DNA of 64,000 nt, taken from positions 11,908,923 to 11,972,922 of the forward strand of contig OX393572.1 in the NCBI GenBank assembly GCA_947652115.1, written 5' to 3'. Position numbers and translations under genes: made by a program. This stretch comes from Blastomussa wellsi. Taxonomy: Eukaryota; Cnidaria; Anthozoa; Scleractinia; Plerogyridae. The notes below the pieces were generated by a model that was not told the origin of the DNA, made no database searches, and saw only the letters and a list, made by a program, of their open reading frames with translations. Positions within the stretch are counted from its first letter, which is position 1. Each line of letters starts with the position of its first letter. This document shows positions 21,552 to 35,900 of this stretch, piece by piece.

Positions 21552-24500
21552 TCATAGGTATGTTGTCACGGCCGAGTTTACAACGAAGTTGAAGTTCAGC
21601 AACTCTTCTGCGGACGGTCTTTGTCTAGAGTTCCTATGAAAGCAGCAAAACGGTTCAACTGCACGCCTGCACCGCTGTGGCCAGAACTAGTACGTCTGTA
21701 TAACCCTGTACAACTACAAACATCGCTACCGATTGCCTTCAATAGTAGACGTAATGGAAATGTCAGTTTGCTCATTTACCACTATCACAACTGGATTCCC
21801 TTTCGTCTGCCAAAGCTTCAGCTGTTCCTGATTCAGCTGCTATCGCTGACTCCTGTTACTACTCTTGCCAAAACCACTTCCTACTTTGCCTACCACTATA
21901 CTGCTCGCCATTGTTCACATTTCACCCACTGCCTCTGTTGCTTCCTCTGTATTCCACAGTTGCTGCCCCTGCCTGAAATACTCTTTCCAGAACTACTACT
22001 GCATCTACCAACATCTACTGCTGCTACCTCTACCTCTTCCATCATTGCTTCATTTGTATTCCACTGGTCTTAGCTTACTCCTGCCTCTTATGCCCCCGCT
22101 ACTCTTGCTTCCTGCTAACACTCGCCGGTGTTATTGCCGCTACCGTGTCCGTCACAAATGCCACCTTTCCTCCATTGGTACTTTCGTATTCCACTGTCAC
22201 GGCCTTTTCGGTAACTGTCTCCGCTACTCTACATTTCTTTCACTTCCTGTCACTAATACTAACGCTAATCAGACTTGACCATAAAGGAACGAACTCCCAT
22301 TCGCCAACTTGTTTCCATGACGATACGAGGTGTACTTCGAAAAAGTGTACGAAACAAACATATTTTAAGATGAATCCATCGTACTAGAGACTGAATTCAC
22401 ATTTCCAATTCAGAAACAACAAGAGGACTTTCAAATATTTCACGTCATGACAGCGTCATCGTAATACATAATTTGTTTCGCAACACGCATTATGACCATA
22501 TTGGCTCAAGCAATTCTTGTAGAAATTCTTGTAGAAATTCTTTGAGAAAGTTCTCGCTCTATTAAGACGTCCCAACTTCATACACGTCCCCACCCACAAA
22601 AATGAATAGGTATTCCAACAATTAACCACTGTCCCCCTCCCCTGTCAACTTCTTTTTCCTGATCTGTTACCAGTGTTCTTACTTACTTTTTAAGGGTGGA
22701 TTGAATGAACTCTCTAGCATCCTCTGATAATTCGTGCGGTAATGAAGGCTCTGTAGGTTGTGTCGCAATCTTAAACAAAGCTGCCATAGGCTCGAATTCT
22801 GACCATGGTGGCTTTGTCGTTAGCATCTCCACAACAGTACAGCCAAGACTCCTACAAAAGGAAAACGTCACTGAAAGTTGTCTTAAACAAGAAATTTCGC
22901 TCTAAAAGGAATGACACCTCTCGCATATCACGTATTTTTGCGAAAATGGCATTTGGCATGGTCATGCGTCTTACAAACTGAAAACGCTTCAACATCTCAC
23001 GAACCCATTCTCGTCCCAGAGCCACGATCCTTTTGGTCAGCACCAAGAATCGCGACCTTTGGGAAGGTCCAACACCGGAAGGCCGCGATTCACGCACTTC
23101 CCGTCACTCTGCGCATGCACAAAGTCAAATCTGACAAATCTGATTGGCTGAAAACTACAAAACGAGTTCTCTACGCATGCTCATAATTTGGTTGCGGCCA
23201 GGTCTCGATTCCTTGGTGCTGACCAAACGAATCGCGGCCTCTGGGGACCAGAATGTCACAAACCCAAATGATGCAACTGAAAAAAATGCATAAATTTTTT
23301 TCTTGTTTCAACAGAACATTTACTGACATAACGAAAATACATTTCATCAGTAACTACAAGTTGTTTGTCAGCAGTTGACGCTTTCATAGCTGACTGACAA
23401 CTGCGCGTGAAAATGTCAGAGCAGAACTTCGCGTTTAATGCCTTCCTTGCATTTAATGCAATTCGCTTGGTTGGAATTTGCACATCAAGACTTCTTACGA
23501 TAAAGGCCTTTTTTCCGACATAGAAAAAAGATACATGTAATCGTAATTTATAGTGATTACTCACCAGACATCAGCCTTCCGGCCATAGCCTTCACCGTTT
23601 ATCACTTCTGGAGCCATCCAGTATGGAGTACCATGAACAGATCGGAAGCCTGTTTTGCTACGAATTGTCTGCAATTAGAGAGTGAGCAATTATGGGACAG
23701 AAAATGTAAAGAACAGTGGCTTTCATTTGAAAGGTTTCACACTAGGGTTTCATCCAAAGACCAAAAAGTTAGAACCACCTTGTACAGCATAATAAACAGT
23801 ACCACATGAAGGTACTGCTCAATAGCTTTCATTTGAATGGTCACACACTAGGGTTTCATCCTCAGATAGTTAGAACCACCTTGTACAGCATAATAAACAG
23901 TACCACATAAAGGTACTGCTCAATAGCTTTCATTTGAATGGTCACACAGTAGGGTTTCACCCACAGCCTTAAAAGTTGGTACTTGCCTGTAATCGTTTTG
24001 ATGCTCCAAAGTCTGCAAGTTTTACATTTCCACGAAGATCTCTAAGGATGTTTGCACCTTGATAACAAATAAGCGTAAATCAGTTACAGCGCGACGTGCC
24101 TAACTGTGGCCACCCAACAAACTATTTTGACAAGTTATAATTAGCCAATCAGAGAGCACGAATTTGTTTGAACTGTCCCGCCTCCTAGGAATTTTCAAAG
24201 TTGTTCTCACGAAACCTGTCACGCTTTTAACAAGGAGGCGGGACAACTCAAACAAATTAGCACTCTCTGATTGGCTAACTTGTCAAAAAAGTTTGTTGGG
24301 TGGCCACAGTTAGGCGCGTCGCGCTGTAAGAGAGTAGCCTCCAATGCAAAACAGTTTGCGATGCACAAACAGGCACAAACAGGCATTGACAGAGCTGTTT
24401 TCACTTGGAGCGTCACAAATACTTCAAATGCGTTTACTTTGGTTTTGCATTTCTACGCTAAGTTACTGGTTTAAAAAAGCTCAGAACTTTTCTCTTCCAA

Positions 24501-26273
24501 TCAAAAGTAACACCAAAACCAATCGAGACTCGCTCGCGCATGTTTTCCCGCGCTTTGCGGCGGCTACATGAATTTACTTCGTGTTTTCATTGGTCCACTA
24601 AATTTTCTTGGTCCTTTGTGATTGGCTGAAGTGAAAACTTCGGATTTAGTTTCACGGCATTCAGTTGAAAACCGCTCTTTTACTTGACTAATGATTCTAA
24701 GTAAATTGCATGTTACACTCCAAGTAGAACTGGAACACGCTAGGCAAAGTGAAGAGAGGCCTTCATTTCCAATGCAAATGACTGAAGCAATTTTTTTATC
24801 AACGTGTTTTCAAAAAAGTTAGAGGGGGTAAGTTTCTAAAGAAACTGTGGAGCTGAGTCGGTGGGAAGTATAACAATATAATTTGGTTTTATCAACTGGG
24901 TTGATAATGTGAATTGGCCACCGTAAAAAGATTAGAAGAAGTTACCTAAGTACCGTGAACGGGGGGACTTCTTGCTCCAACAAGGGTGAGGGGAGGGACA
25001 TCAGACAATTTTCGGCTTCTACATTTTGTTTTACAAAAAAATCTAAATTCAAAAGTTTACCTTTTATATCTCTGTGCACTATGAGTGCTGCATGTAGGAA
25101 TGACACTCCTTCCAGAATTTGTCTCGTATATTTTCTTGTTAAACTCTCATTTAGAGCTCCATGTTGTTTAATATGATCGTGCACTGATGCCTGTGGAAAG
25201 CATCATATAACAAAACTTAGGGCCTTTACCATTCGTCGGAACTGACAGGCCCGACTGTTATTGACCAGAACTGTTCGGCCAGATTAGTCAATTTATTAAC
25301 TGTTAACGTTCTCAAATAGCACTGGTCTGGTCAGCCAGTTCTGACTGATGTAAGCACCTTTGGTGTAAAATTAATATCAAGGAGGCCAACAACAATTAAG
25401 TATGGGGATACGAATTATTGTTTCATATACAAAATCTTCCACCTGCAGTTCAAATATATATTCTAAATGACTATCATTAAATCAATTACGATAACTTGTG
25501 GAATCACGTGGAACAGAACGTTTCGAAAATGGAAAATTGGAAATTCCGGAAATTCGTTTCTCAAGCTGCCGGATAGAGCTCTCATCAAGACCCTAAAGTC
25601 ACAAAAGATGACTGCAAGAGGCTTTTACCAAACGTGGCGTATGTTTCTTCGTCTCACGTGCCCTCTATTTGCTTAAATGTTGAGCCAATCTTACCCCAGG
25701 CATGTATTCCATAAATATATAGACATGCAGGTCTGTCTGTTGCGTTCCATAGTAAAGTACTATTCTGTCGTGTCTGAGATTCTTTAAAAGATCTATCTCC
25801 GCTTCAAGAGCTTTTACTTCCTATAAAACAAAACATAATTACCACATGGTTAGTTCATAGCATGCTCCTAGAGACTCACGAAAAGTTCATCTTGCGAAGA
25901 ACGGAAAATTACTCTTGTTGGAAATCATTGACAATTTGCTAACTTTGAAAAGTTGTCTTCACCAACTCTGCCACATGCTCGGCATGCCAAAGAAAAGTTG
26001 TCAAATATGACCAACCAACCCCATAGAATTTTAACACAAACCTTTTGCGTTGCAGAGTTGAGAAGACCAACTTCAACTTGTTTTACTGCCAACTCACTTC
26101 CTGTGTCATGATCGTGGCACATGTATACCTATGAAGAGCAGTAGGCAAGCACAATTCAATTAATGAAACCACAACAACAATATTGTTATTCAATAGCACA
26201 AGACACCATACCTGTCCGAAAGCTCCTGCTCCCAGTAGCTTCCCTTTTGTCCAGTTCGTGGGGACTGCAAGCA
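21552..26273 (-). CDS. MAP3K3: MAP3K exons 14-21: kinase domain
   Basis: Residues 428-699. Gly loop [10 protein letters not shown] (440-449); catalytic Lys in LAVKQVE (K464); helix-C Glu in ALEAEIDLL (E485); HRDIKGANILRD with catalytic D560, K562 and N565; DFGAS with D578; activation segment [15 protein letters not shown] with S596 and T600 at the positions phosphorylated in MEKK3; [19 protein letters not shown]; and QRPSAEELL near the C-terminus. All residues needed for activity are present. The last exon (21624-21552) was found by the RPSAEELL motif and fits the phase left by exon 20. Confidence 0.97.
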
Positions 26274-29200
26274 CTGAAAAGAAAATTACACGCTAACATT
26301 CAGGCTAAGAGATGAACCAACTCTATCCCCTATAACACTTAGTGACTGTCTGAGAGGTCGAGACCTTTTGAGGCAGATATGTTAAGCCAAGTCTGATTCT
26401 GATCTCAATTTGTTTTTAGAATCCAGTTAATATGTTCACCTTTCCATGGTTAATACTGTATGTACCGACTGAAGTTTCAACCTTTTAGAATTTACATCTA
26501 GATCTTTTGGGGGTTTATTAAAAAGCAGTTGTGAAGAAGTGCAATTCGGATATGTATCTGTTCAGACATCAGTTACAAAATAGACCAATCATGAATTTGA
26601 CCCGAAACTGTTATAATAATTTATGGCCAAATTTTCATGGCCCATTGGTGACTGTATCAACTGTTCTCCACTTTAATAACTATTATTATGTATCAAGGAA
26701 AATCCGAGCAACTGAACTCAATTCACGGGGATGACAGCTTTAACAAACAATGTTTGAGCAGTACCATGTGTAAACAAAAGTCCTCCCAAAAATCTGGAAT
26801 ATTGTCCCGAATATTTGGGAGAAATCCCCCCCCCCCCCCAAAAAAAAAAAAAATCTCAAAATTCCCGAAATTTTAGCTTCATTACATCGTGTTTCCCAGA
26901 AAATTTTCCAAGTCTCCCGATCCCCACCAAAATCTTCAGATTCCCAGAAGAATTTTGCTTTTCCCAAAACAGCCCTTCTTAGAGTTGACACCCCCGTTCA
27001 ATTATAACAAAGACTAGGTTTTAGATTATGGAATATAAAGCAATTTAAGAAATGTAATCCAAATTGTAGCTCAATGTTTGTAATGTGGTGTATAAAGTAC
27101 GTACCGGTATGTCAGTGTAATGTAATCTTATGGAACCACTTTTTCTTGTAAAACACAAGTTATGTAAAGCAATGAAGTGTACATCATTCTAAGTTATCAA
27201 GGGTAAGTAATTCTAGTAAATCTAACAGAGTAGTATAGTAAGCATTTTAAGTAGGTGCGTTTTTAAGCAGCGTTTTTGTGCCATTAAAAAAGTTATGAAA
27301 ACAAATTACCTTTGGTTTCTGTTGTTGACATATCTTTAAGCTTTTGAACAGCAACTTCAAGTTCAGACTCTCGTCTAGGTCTTCTTGTCCCCATATCAAT
27401 ATCTGCCAGCAAGCCGCTGCTGCTGCTACTGCTACTAGCCGGACTGATTTGCTGGTCTATTCTCATGGACAGTGGGATAGGCTTGCGTGAGTTCTGAGTA
27501 CCACTGTATATCTGGTTTCCTGAAGAAAAAAAGATGTGGTCGCTGTTATTGTAATGTTTGAAATTGTGAATAGTTATTTTTTTCAAAACTGTAGTGGTTG
27601 CTGCCAGTGATTTATGTTATATCAGGACTGTGTCATATTTCCAAACACAGACAAGAGAGTTAAAGTAAGACTCGCAGTAGTGTATTCTTGATGAATTTTA
27701 AGAGCTTGGCAAACATCAGGTGTACCCATTAAGTCATTTACATATCTTGGTAGGGCAGGGCTAGTGTCTTGCCTAGAACCACATACAGACTCTAGTTGGA
27801 CTCAAAGGTCAATGCATAAACACAGGATTGCAAGAGGTAGTTTACTGACTCTTAACAGATAACAGTTTAACATTATTTTATTCAAGAGATAAAAAATAAA
27901 AATTAAAACATCTCTTGAAAGGGGAAGTAGTGAGGTTGGCCCTGTATAAAAACGAATATCCCCAAGTACAAAGTTAAAAATCTAAATCTAAAAAGCCTAT
28001 TACATATCATTAACGAAGTTAAAAATATTTACAATAATTTTAATTAAAAATCATGCAAGTCTTAACCATGTTTACATTCATGAATACCTTCATTGTAGTC
28101 AACATTTGAACTTCCTATTGTGTGACTTCTTCTTCTAGGATACGTGTGAGCTTTTGAATCCAATAAATCCTCTTCTATGGATGAGAACAAAAAACGTGGT
28201 CCACTAAATCACAATTTTCAATTTTCAGATCTTTCACTTGACAAACTGTATCTTCCAACACTGTTTAAATTAGTGATATAGAAAAAAGCCTCATTTTCTA
28301 ACACGGCTCTCTGCACACATTGCATGCCTATAACACGCTTATGGCAGGTCTTTAATGTGTGCAAAGAACTACAGCTGCATAGCTCTGTACACACATTGTA
28401 TGCCTATTATACCGGTATCAAAGGCCTGCAATGCGTTTAAAGGGCTTCAACTACAATGCTCTTTGCACACATTGCATACCTATAATACTATTACGACAGG
28501 CCTGCAATGTGTGCAAAGAACTACAGCTGCACAGCTCTGTGTACACATTGCATGCATACCAGTATCATAGGCTTGCAATGCGTCCAAAGGGCTACAACTA
28601 CAAAGCTCTTTGCCCTTGGCCCTGTAAGAATTCCTGATGAAAAGCACCAACCTGATGAAAACATTCCACTAGCAAGAACTAGTGAACTGTTTGATGCAGA
28701 TCTTGTAGACTGCATCTCTCCACCACTGAAAGAAACAACAAATTAAATATTTACACAGGATTGGGACTTTTTAGAAGTCCATTAGTTCACTTGTGGCTGA
28801 TTTCGTCAATTATACATCATCTTTCTGTTCTGAATTCACTTGATGTTATACAATTAATGATTAAGAAACGATTAAAGTATTGACTGAGGCGTTGAAGTTT
28901 AAATTTAGCTAATTCTGACCAAAATTGTGATAAACTCTGTGATCAATACTTCCCCTTTAAGCATCAGAGGTCAATTTCTTTGTCAAGTGTACATCAATCT
29001 ACATGCTGTAGTATTTACAAATTTTGAGCCAAAACATGTTTGGATTGTTGAAGATGTCAAATCGAGTGGTTTATTTGAAAGCTAGCAAAATGTGTTTATA
29101 CCATCAAAAGTTAGAAAGAAAGAGAATATGTCTCATAGAAAATGGTAGATACATACCTGTCAACAGAAAATGACGACCCTCTCCAAGAGCCTTCGGAGCT

Positions 29201-32200
29201 TGGGCTGGAAACAACTCTTACCTGTAAAAAGATCACATGATCATGACATTAGATTGTAGTCTTTCTTCAGGTAGGACTACAGTACGAACACGTTCTACTG
29301 ATCATAGTGTTCTTCAGTAAAAAACAACTCTGTGATGAGTAATATATTGATCAGTTACTACTGAAATCACCGAACTGTGAACTCAGCCCAAATTTTCACA
29401 TCACTGGCTACCACACCCACTTTGTTCTACTGCCCAGCCTACTTTCATCGGCAAAATGCAGCGGATCATTTCGTCTCTTAGAAATCACAACTTGCTATTT
29501 ATATTACGATTTTTGTTGAATAAAATTTTTAATAAATGGTCGGTAGCGAAGCAAATTACCTAATTTAAGTTTTGATAAAAGAAGTGTTTTCTGTTTCCTT
29601 AAGTGGTCACGTTGAATACCCACATACATTGAATTTGCTAAGTAAAAGAAAACTGTATTATTAGGCAAATAAACATTAATCAGGGTTTAAAAAAAATCCT
29701 TTAGTCGCAATCCGGTGACTAGACTGGAAAAAATAGTTGCCAAATTCCAATTTTTAGTTGCCAGATTGCATTACAAGAGACACAATCCATAGGCATACAT
29801 CATGTATTATAAGGTTTGCAGAGCATTATAGGGCAATTTCAAACTTCTTTTCTTATTTTGAATGCTAAGAAGCAAATATCTGAAGTCAATACAATTTTCT
29901 GGTGGGACAATGTCTTAGAAAGATGCCATGATGCATCGTCAATATAATGAAATGTAGTTGCCATTTGAAGACTAAACCTGAACTTTTAGTTGCCACGGAT
30001 GAAATGTTAGTTGCAGTGGCGACCGTATCGGTCGCAATTTCAGACCCTGATTAAGGAAATGTATGACTGTATGACAGTTAGACAGTTCATGCACACTACA
30101 CTGCAGTGGTCTGCTTTAAATACCTGACTGTGTGATAGAGGGTCATACCACATGTTGATTCTTCTTTGTATTCTGGGAACCACCTGAAAATTCAACACAA
30201 CAATCCTTACTCTCTGATAAAATCAAGTAAAATCAAGGCAGCAAATAGCTAAAAGTGGAAATTGTATTGATTTCTTGGTTTGAGAAAATGGTAGTTTGAG
30301 GCTATGTTTACACGAACGTGTTTTCCAATCGACACGATTTTCAGACAACGAAAACAACATGGTTTCGAAGTGTTTACACAGAGACTATCTAACCATTTTC
30401 CAAGTGTTTTCCAAAGCATTTTGTATAACCAAGCACTGCACTCTGTGCAAAGTTCGTCATGTTTACTCTTTGAGAGCCGGCCAATTTCACACTAAATTAC
30501 ATGATCGTTTTGAAATCAATGCGGTTTCTCCATTTCAGCCGTTTACACGAGAAATGAAACTGTACATCGTTTTCAAAACACTTCACTTTTGACAGCGTTT
30601 TCAAAACGACCCGGTTTCAATTTGGTGCCATGTAAATGCAAGGCGTAAATGCATCGAAAGCGATGCAGTTACAAATGAAACAGCGTACGTGTAAACAGTG
30701 TCTGAGAAATCAGGGATAAAATTGCATTGTTTATCTTGGTTCCAGTTATTGCACAACAACCCAATTAAAGGCAAGTGCTGTGCTGGACTCTGGAATGAAC
30801 AGTCTGAGTTCAAGTGCCTCTCTCTCCACCCAGGGGTATAAATGGGTACAGGTGAGAGTAACCCTGCAATGGACTAGCATCCCATACAGGGGGGAGTACA
30901 AATATTCATAGCCGTTTAATGCTACATTAACCAGGATAAGCTACGGCGGTATGGACAACTTTGCAACAAGGCTTTTTTGGTATGGTGAAGTTAAGTCTGC
31001 ACCCCAGCCTGATGGGCCCATCAGTGCAGACTTAATCCCGGTTCCTAGTGGGGGTGCTCACAGAATACATGACAGGGGGTCCGACGTATTATTTAGGGTT
31101 GAAAATTTACACGCTCTGTATTTTTTGGGGAGTCAAGAGATCTCTAGGTTACTTTTTTAGGTCATAAAAATGAAATTATTTCTTGGGTCACATCTCCGAG
31201 CGAAATTTTTGTTGCGATCGGTGGTATTTAAGTCTTGTCACAATTTTGGGGGTAGGAAATTTTGATGCCAGGTTCTAGCTTGTGTATTTATTTGGGTTTG
31301 CAATATGAAGCTCCATCGGAAACCCCCCCCCCCCCAAACATGTATAGTGCGAGTACCCCCCTAGGTCCCGGTTTCTGTAGCATGAAGCAACTTGGAACAA
31401 TTCGGAGCTTACCCCCGTTTCCGTAGCATCCTGGATAGGGTGCTACTCCATTGCAGGGTTACCCCACAGCATGAAATTAGCTGATAACCATTGAAACACC
31501 TGGGTGGGGGAGACAGTGAGAGCTGAGTGTATTGCCAAGAACACAATGCATCCCAGATTTTCTGTACAGGTATGTCATCATAATGGGAGGCGCAGTGGCC
31601 TAATGGTTAGTGCACTGGACTCCAGATCGCACAGCCCCGGTTCGAGCCTCTAGCCGGGGCACTGCGTTGTGTTCTTGGGCAAGACACTTTACTCTCACAG
31701 TGCCTCTCTTCACCCAGGTGTATAAATGGGTACTGGCGAATTTACTGCTGGGGGTAACCCTGTGATGGAATAGCACCCCATCCAAGGGGGAGTACAAATA
31801 CTCTCTTTCGCTTCATTCTACAGAAACCGGGATAAGCTCCGGTCTGATGGGCCACTAGGATGACTGCGGACTTGCCTTTATGTCATCATGATCTCTCTTA
31901 AAAGCAAGGATGAATTTAGCAAAAGAAGAGATGTTTATCTTTTCAAGATAATAATTTGTTACAGATAAAAATATACATATTATTAAATGAGGAAAGTCGT
32001 TTGTCATTTTAAACTGTACGTACAACATGATCTTGGCTTTCTGGAATAAATTCTCCCTCACCCTATAAAGGAAAGAACAAAACTTTATTTCAAGACATGA
32101 TATTAGCCTACAGATTCTTCTAACCTATTCTCCAAAAAGTCCTTACAATGCCAGAAAGGAGAATGTAAATCAATCTGTCCTTGGTGATAGGCATTGCTAT

Positions 32201-32954
32201 TCTCGTCACCTGCATGTTTGAGTTTTCTTTTTTATTGTAATGCGAAATTACATCCTCATCACACAACACATTTTTTCTCATCACTTATCAGTTCTACTTG
32301 ACAATGCATTGCTACTCAAAGGAGAAATTCTATTTTGATCACGCTTGAATCAAACCTTACCCTGACCATGTGGAAAGGCTGGACTGGGAACTCATCACGG
32401 TGAAATCCAGGGAATGCATTCATTGAGAACTGCTCATGGTGAAATCCTGGCGGTGGTGAATTCCGCCCTGTTGTATTGATACTGCTTGACGACATGTACT
32501 GTATGTAGTTATATCTCGATAGACTGGGCGTGTTTGGTGGGTCTACAGCCATATAAGCTATCTCATCAGGGGTTGACTGTGACCTGGAAAGATGCCTTAA
32601 ATTCTTATTAATCAGGAACTTAAAAGTACGTTTTAAATTAAGGGGTATTTTCAAGGTAAAAACACACACCCAGATTAGGTCAAAGTATTGAACTGGAGAG
32701 TTGATACACTATTGAAAGTCACTGTACCATGTCATGGTTACTCTTAGGGTCTATGCATGCCTACTCTCGCGTCTCAGGCTTGAGTCTTGCACATGCGAGT
32801 CTATGGACCAATTTATCATGCCTTGTAGAAAAATCTGAACTATTGCTGTCGTAAATGATATAATACGGAAACTCAAAAAGTAATAAAGGTACATGAAAAT
32901 GGTGGTAATCCCTCAAATTCTCTTATTTAAGAAATAAAACTACTTGTGAGAAAG

Positions 32955-32999
<45 letters not shown>

Positions 33000-35900
33000 G
33001 TATAATAACATAATTTGGTTTCATCAACTGGGTTGATAATGTGAATTGGCCAATTCACATTATCAACCCAGTTGATGAAACCAAATTATACTTGTGAGAA
33101 AGTTGTTTTGAAAACACACATCCAGGAACTGGGAAACAGAAATCTTCAGAGTGTTTCTGGAAAGGTTTGGAAGTCCTCAATGGTCTTCTGACTACTTTGG
33201 ATATGGCCCGGTTGTCTTTTAATTTGTAAAACGTTGCCAGGTATCAGGCCTGTGCTCAAAGGGCACCCAGCTGCCTCAGGCAACTAATTTGCCTTTGGGT
33301 GACCTGATAAACTTACTTTTTTCATATAAGCTTTAGTGCTGGGCACCCTGGGTCTCATGGATTGGAACTTTCAGGCTCCTTGTGATTTTTCGTGGAGCAG
33401 AGCCTTGAGGAATACTGCCATTATCAAATGAAATAAATAGCAGCAATATTACCTGATACCCAATCCATATCGCGTTGGCTTTCCTCTTTTCTGGGGGTTC
33501 TAAAATGCAAAGGAAAGAAGTTAGCATAGCATCTCCTTGACAACAGGGCATCTACAGTAGATTCCAGATGTTCAAGTACATTTACATTCCTTCACTTCCA
33601 CATATCAACTTATTAACCAAATCTAAGATGATTGTGTGGTTCCAGAAAAAAACAATGCAACGCACTCAACACATAGAAAGGAAGTTAGAAACACTGAGGC
33701 AAGTTCGAAGGTAAACGGAAGTCAAGGGGTATGAGGGCGGGGAGGGTGAATACCTTTACAAGGATGCATGGATTTTTCTCTGGAACAACAAATTTACCAT
33801 AGTTAGAAGGTACCACTGACAATAAATACAACACAAGATTAGGGTAGGCAAATGGTAAAATCAAGACTTAGTAAGATGGTGGTAAACAGCTTTGCAAAAA
33901 ATTGGAGATTGTGAGGCATTCAAAACTGTCCCCACAAAAGAATGTTAAACATGTGAAATTTGACTAAAATTTTCTAAAACCCTTATTTTTCAGAGACCAT
34001 GTCACCACTTCTACGATTTTACTCACATAAAATCTCTTGCTGCTATTTCCAAAGAGAGATCCGACCTTTGGATTACTTGGGGGCATCATCAGAGAGTTCA
34101 CTGCCTCTGCTTTGTGCTGTGCAGTATTGTCAGTGACTCCATTAGGCAGCGACAAGAGGATCCTTAGACTGGTTAAATGCTGGCTTCTATCCAAGATCTC
34201 TATGGCTTTGTCAAGATCCGACTGTGTCAAAAGAGGAATTGCATTTGCAATCTAAAAAATAAATAAGTAAAACAGATGGAAGAAAATTATTATTTTAGTA
34301 ATCAATAGTCAATTGCTAGATGTACTTCTTTCGCAGTGGATTAAACAGATACAATATTTTACCACGCTTGGAATACCATCCACAAAACATTTTTTGCTGT
34401 TGTTCAGTGCTTTAACATTATAACATTACTGAATCTCAGCACTTTGGCAGTCTTCAGAACAAAATACCATTTGCATAAAACTACCGTAGGGCTAGAAATT
34501 TTAACCGATATGGTTGCTTTGGCAAACAAATGTTTTCCTTTTGCAACTAAAGCTTTCTCTTCATCCACAACTTTAACTAGTTTTCGCCCAAATTAATGGC
34601 AAGAGCTATAATTTTATTCCTTTTTTGTTGACAAAGTCCTGTCCAACTTATCCTTTATATTGCAATTTAGTGCAATTCACTTAATCAGACGGCCATGTAC
34701 CAAATTCCAAGAGCCTGAATAGTTTAAAACAAAATTGTAATGTGCACACAAACATATGAGGCTACGTTCTATCGAGATCTGGGAACCGCAATAAGTTGGT
34801 TGGGTTGATTGGGTAATTTTCTATTTTAATGTTTAAAAGAACAAACCTCACTGTTGACATAGTTCATAGACAGCTCCTGCCCATATGCCGTCTTAACCTT
34901 CACAAGCAGCTCTGACAAAATGACAGGCCTTGAGATCGGGATGATTCTGAGGAAATTAAATGTGAAGTTATTAGCATTGTGACATCATTGTCATCACTTA
35001 AAATATGACAAGATTAATGAAATTAAAATATACAATATTTTAACAGGGAGCATCACAGATGGCCACTCTCAACAAATTAAAAAAATCAGAAAAAACCTAA
35101 AAATGCTTGACATCTGATCCATTGAACTTATCCCTGGGCTCTCCCTAGTTTTCAGCACAGCAGGTGAAAGAACTTCGAACCAGTAAAGAAATTCTACTGA
35201 ATCACAGTGAAACAAGACTGTTGTTGAAAGAGATACATTTCCCATTGCTTATTTGAAGTTCTATTTGAACAATCATTTTGTCTTTGCCACAATTTTCTGC
35301 TGGCTTCAAAAACTAAACATTTATAATGGTGTGGCTGAAGGGCTACATTCTCAAAACTTTGTTTAATATGTCGTCTGGATTTTTAAAGAAGAATTTCACA
35401 ACAAATCCTGCCTTTAAAGTGGGTAATATTTCTCGTTTCTGAAATTATTTTTACTTCTTTTCCTTTGCGACTTTCTTCATTTTCAATGGACAGACGTGAT
35501 AAAATGAAAGGACGGCAGCAATTGTTGGCGCTTCATTGCAGAAACTTGGCAACAAAAGATGTGCACTTGTAAAGAAAGCCCACTAAATGCACTTGTAGTT
35601 AAAGCTTGCTCTTTCTTCAAAAGGTGTAAGCAGTGAGAGATTTGGAAGGTGAAAGAATAAAAAATAGCAAAGTAACAATTCTACAAATTCATTAAATTCA
35701 TTCCATCAGCAAAAATAGGGAATCCTTGCTAAAAGCTTGCTGCCAGAGCTTCCCCAGGGGAAGGGTGGCTGGACAAATGCAGGGAGACAAGCAAATGCGC
35801 AACTTACATTAATCACAACTATTATCTAACAAAAATTGCTCCCTCCAAACGTTAAGTGCAAAATGATGTTTTCTCCCTCTGTGGAACGAATTAACCACAC

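Noticed and set aside
21621..22278. Overlapping plus-strand frames of 150 and 137 codons rich in Leu, Pro and Ser
   Set aside because: They lie opposite the MAP3K last intron in a pyrimidine-rich stretch; no domain is visible.
28316..28612. Regularly spaced repeats resembling a CRISPR array
   Set aside because: Units are contiguous without unique spacers, in an intron of a eukaryotic gene.
31591..31650. Apparent tRNA gene (A and B boxes)
   Set aside because: The cloverleaf is incomplete and the same head recurs with the same body at other loci, so it is a SINE.
32316..32669. Minus-strand frame extending beyond MAP3K exon 7 as one longer exon
   Set aside because: The splice sites at 32583 and 32361 give the phase-consistent gene; the extra residues are read-through of intron sequence.
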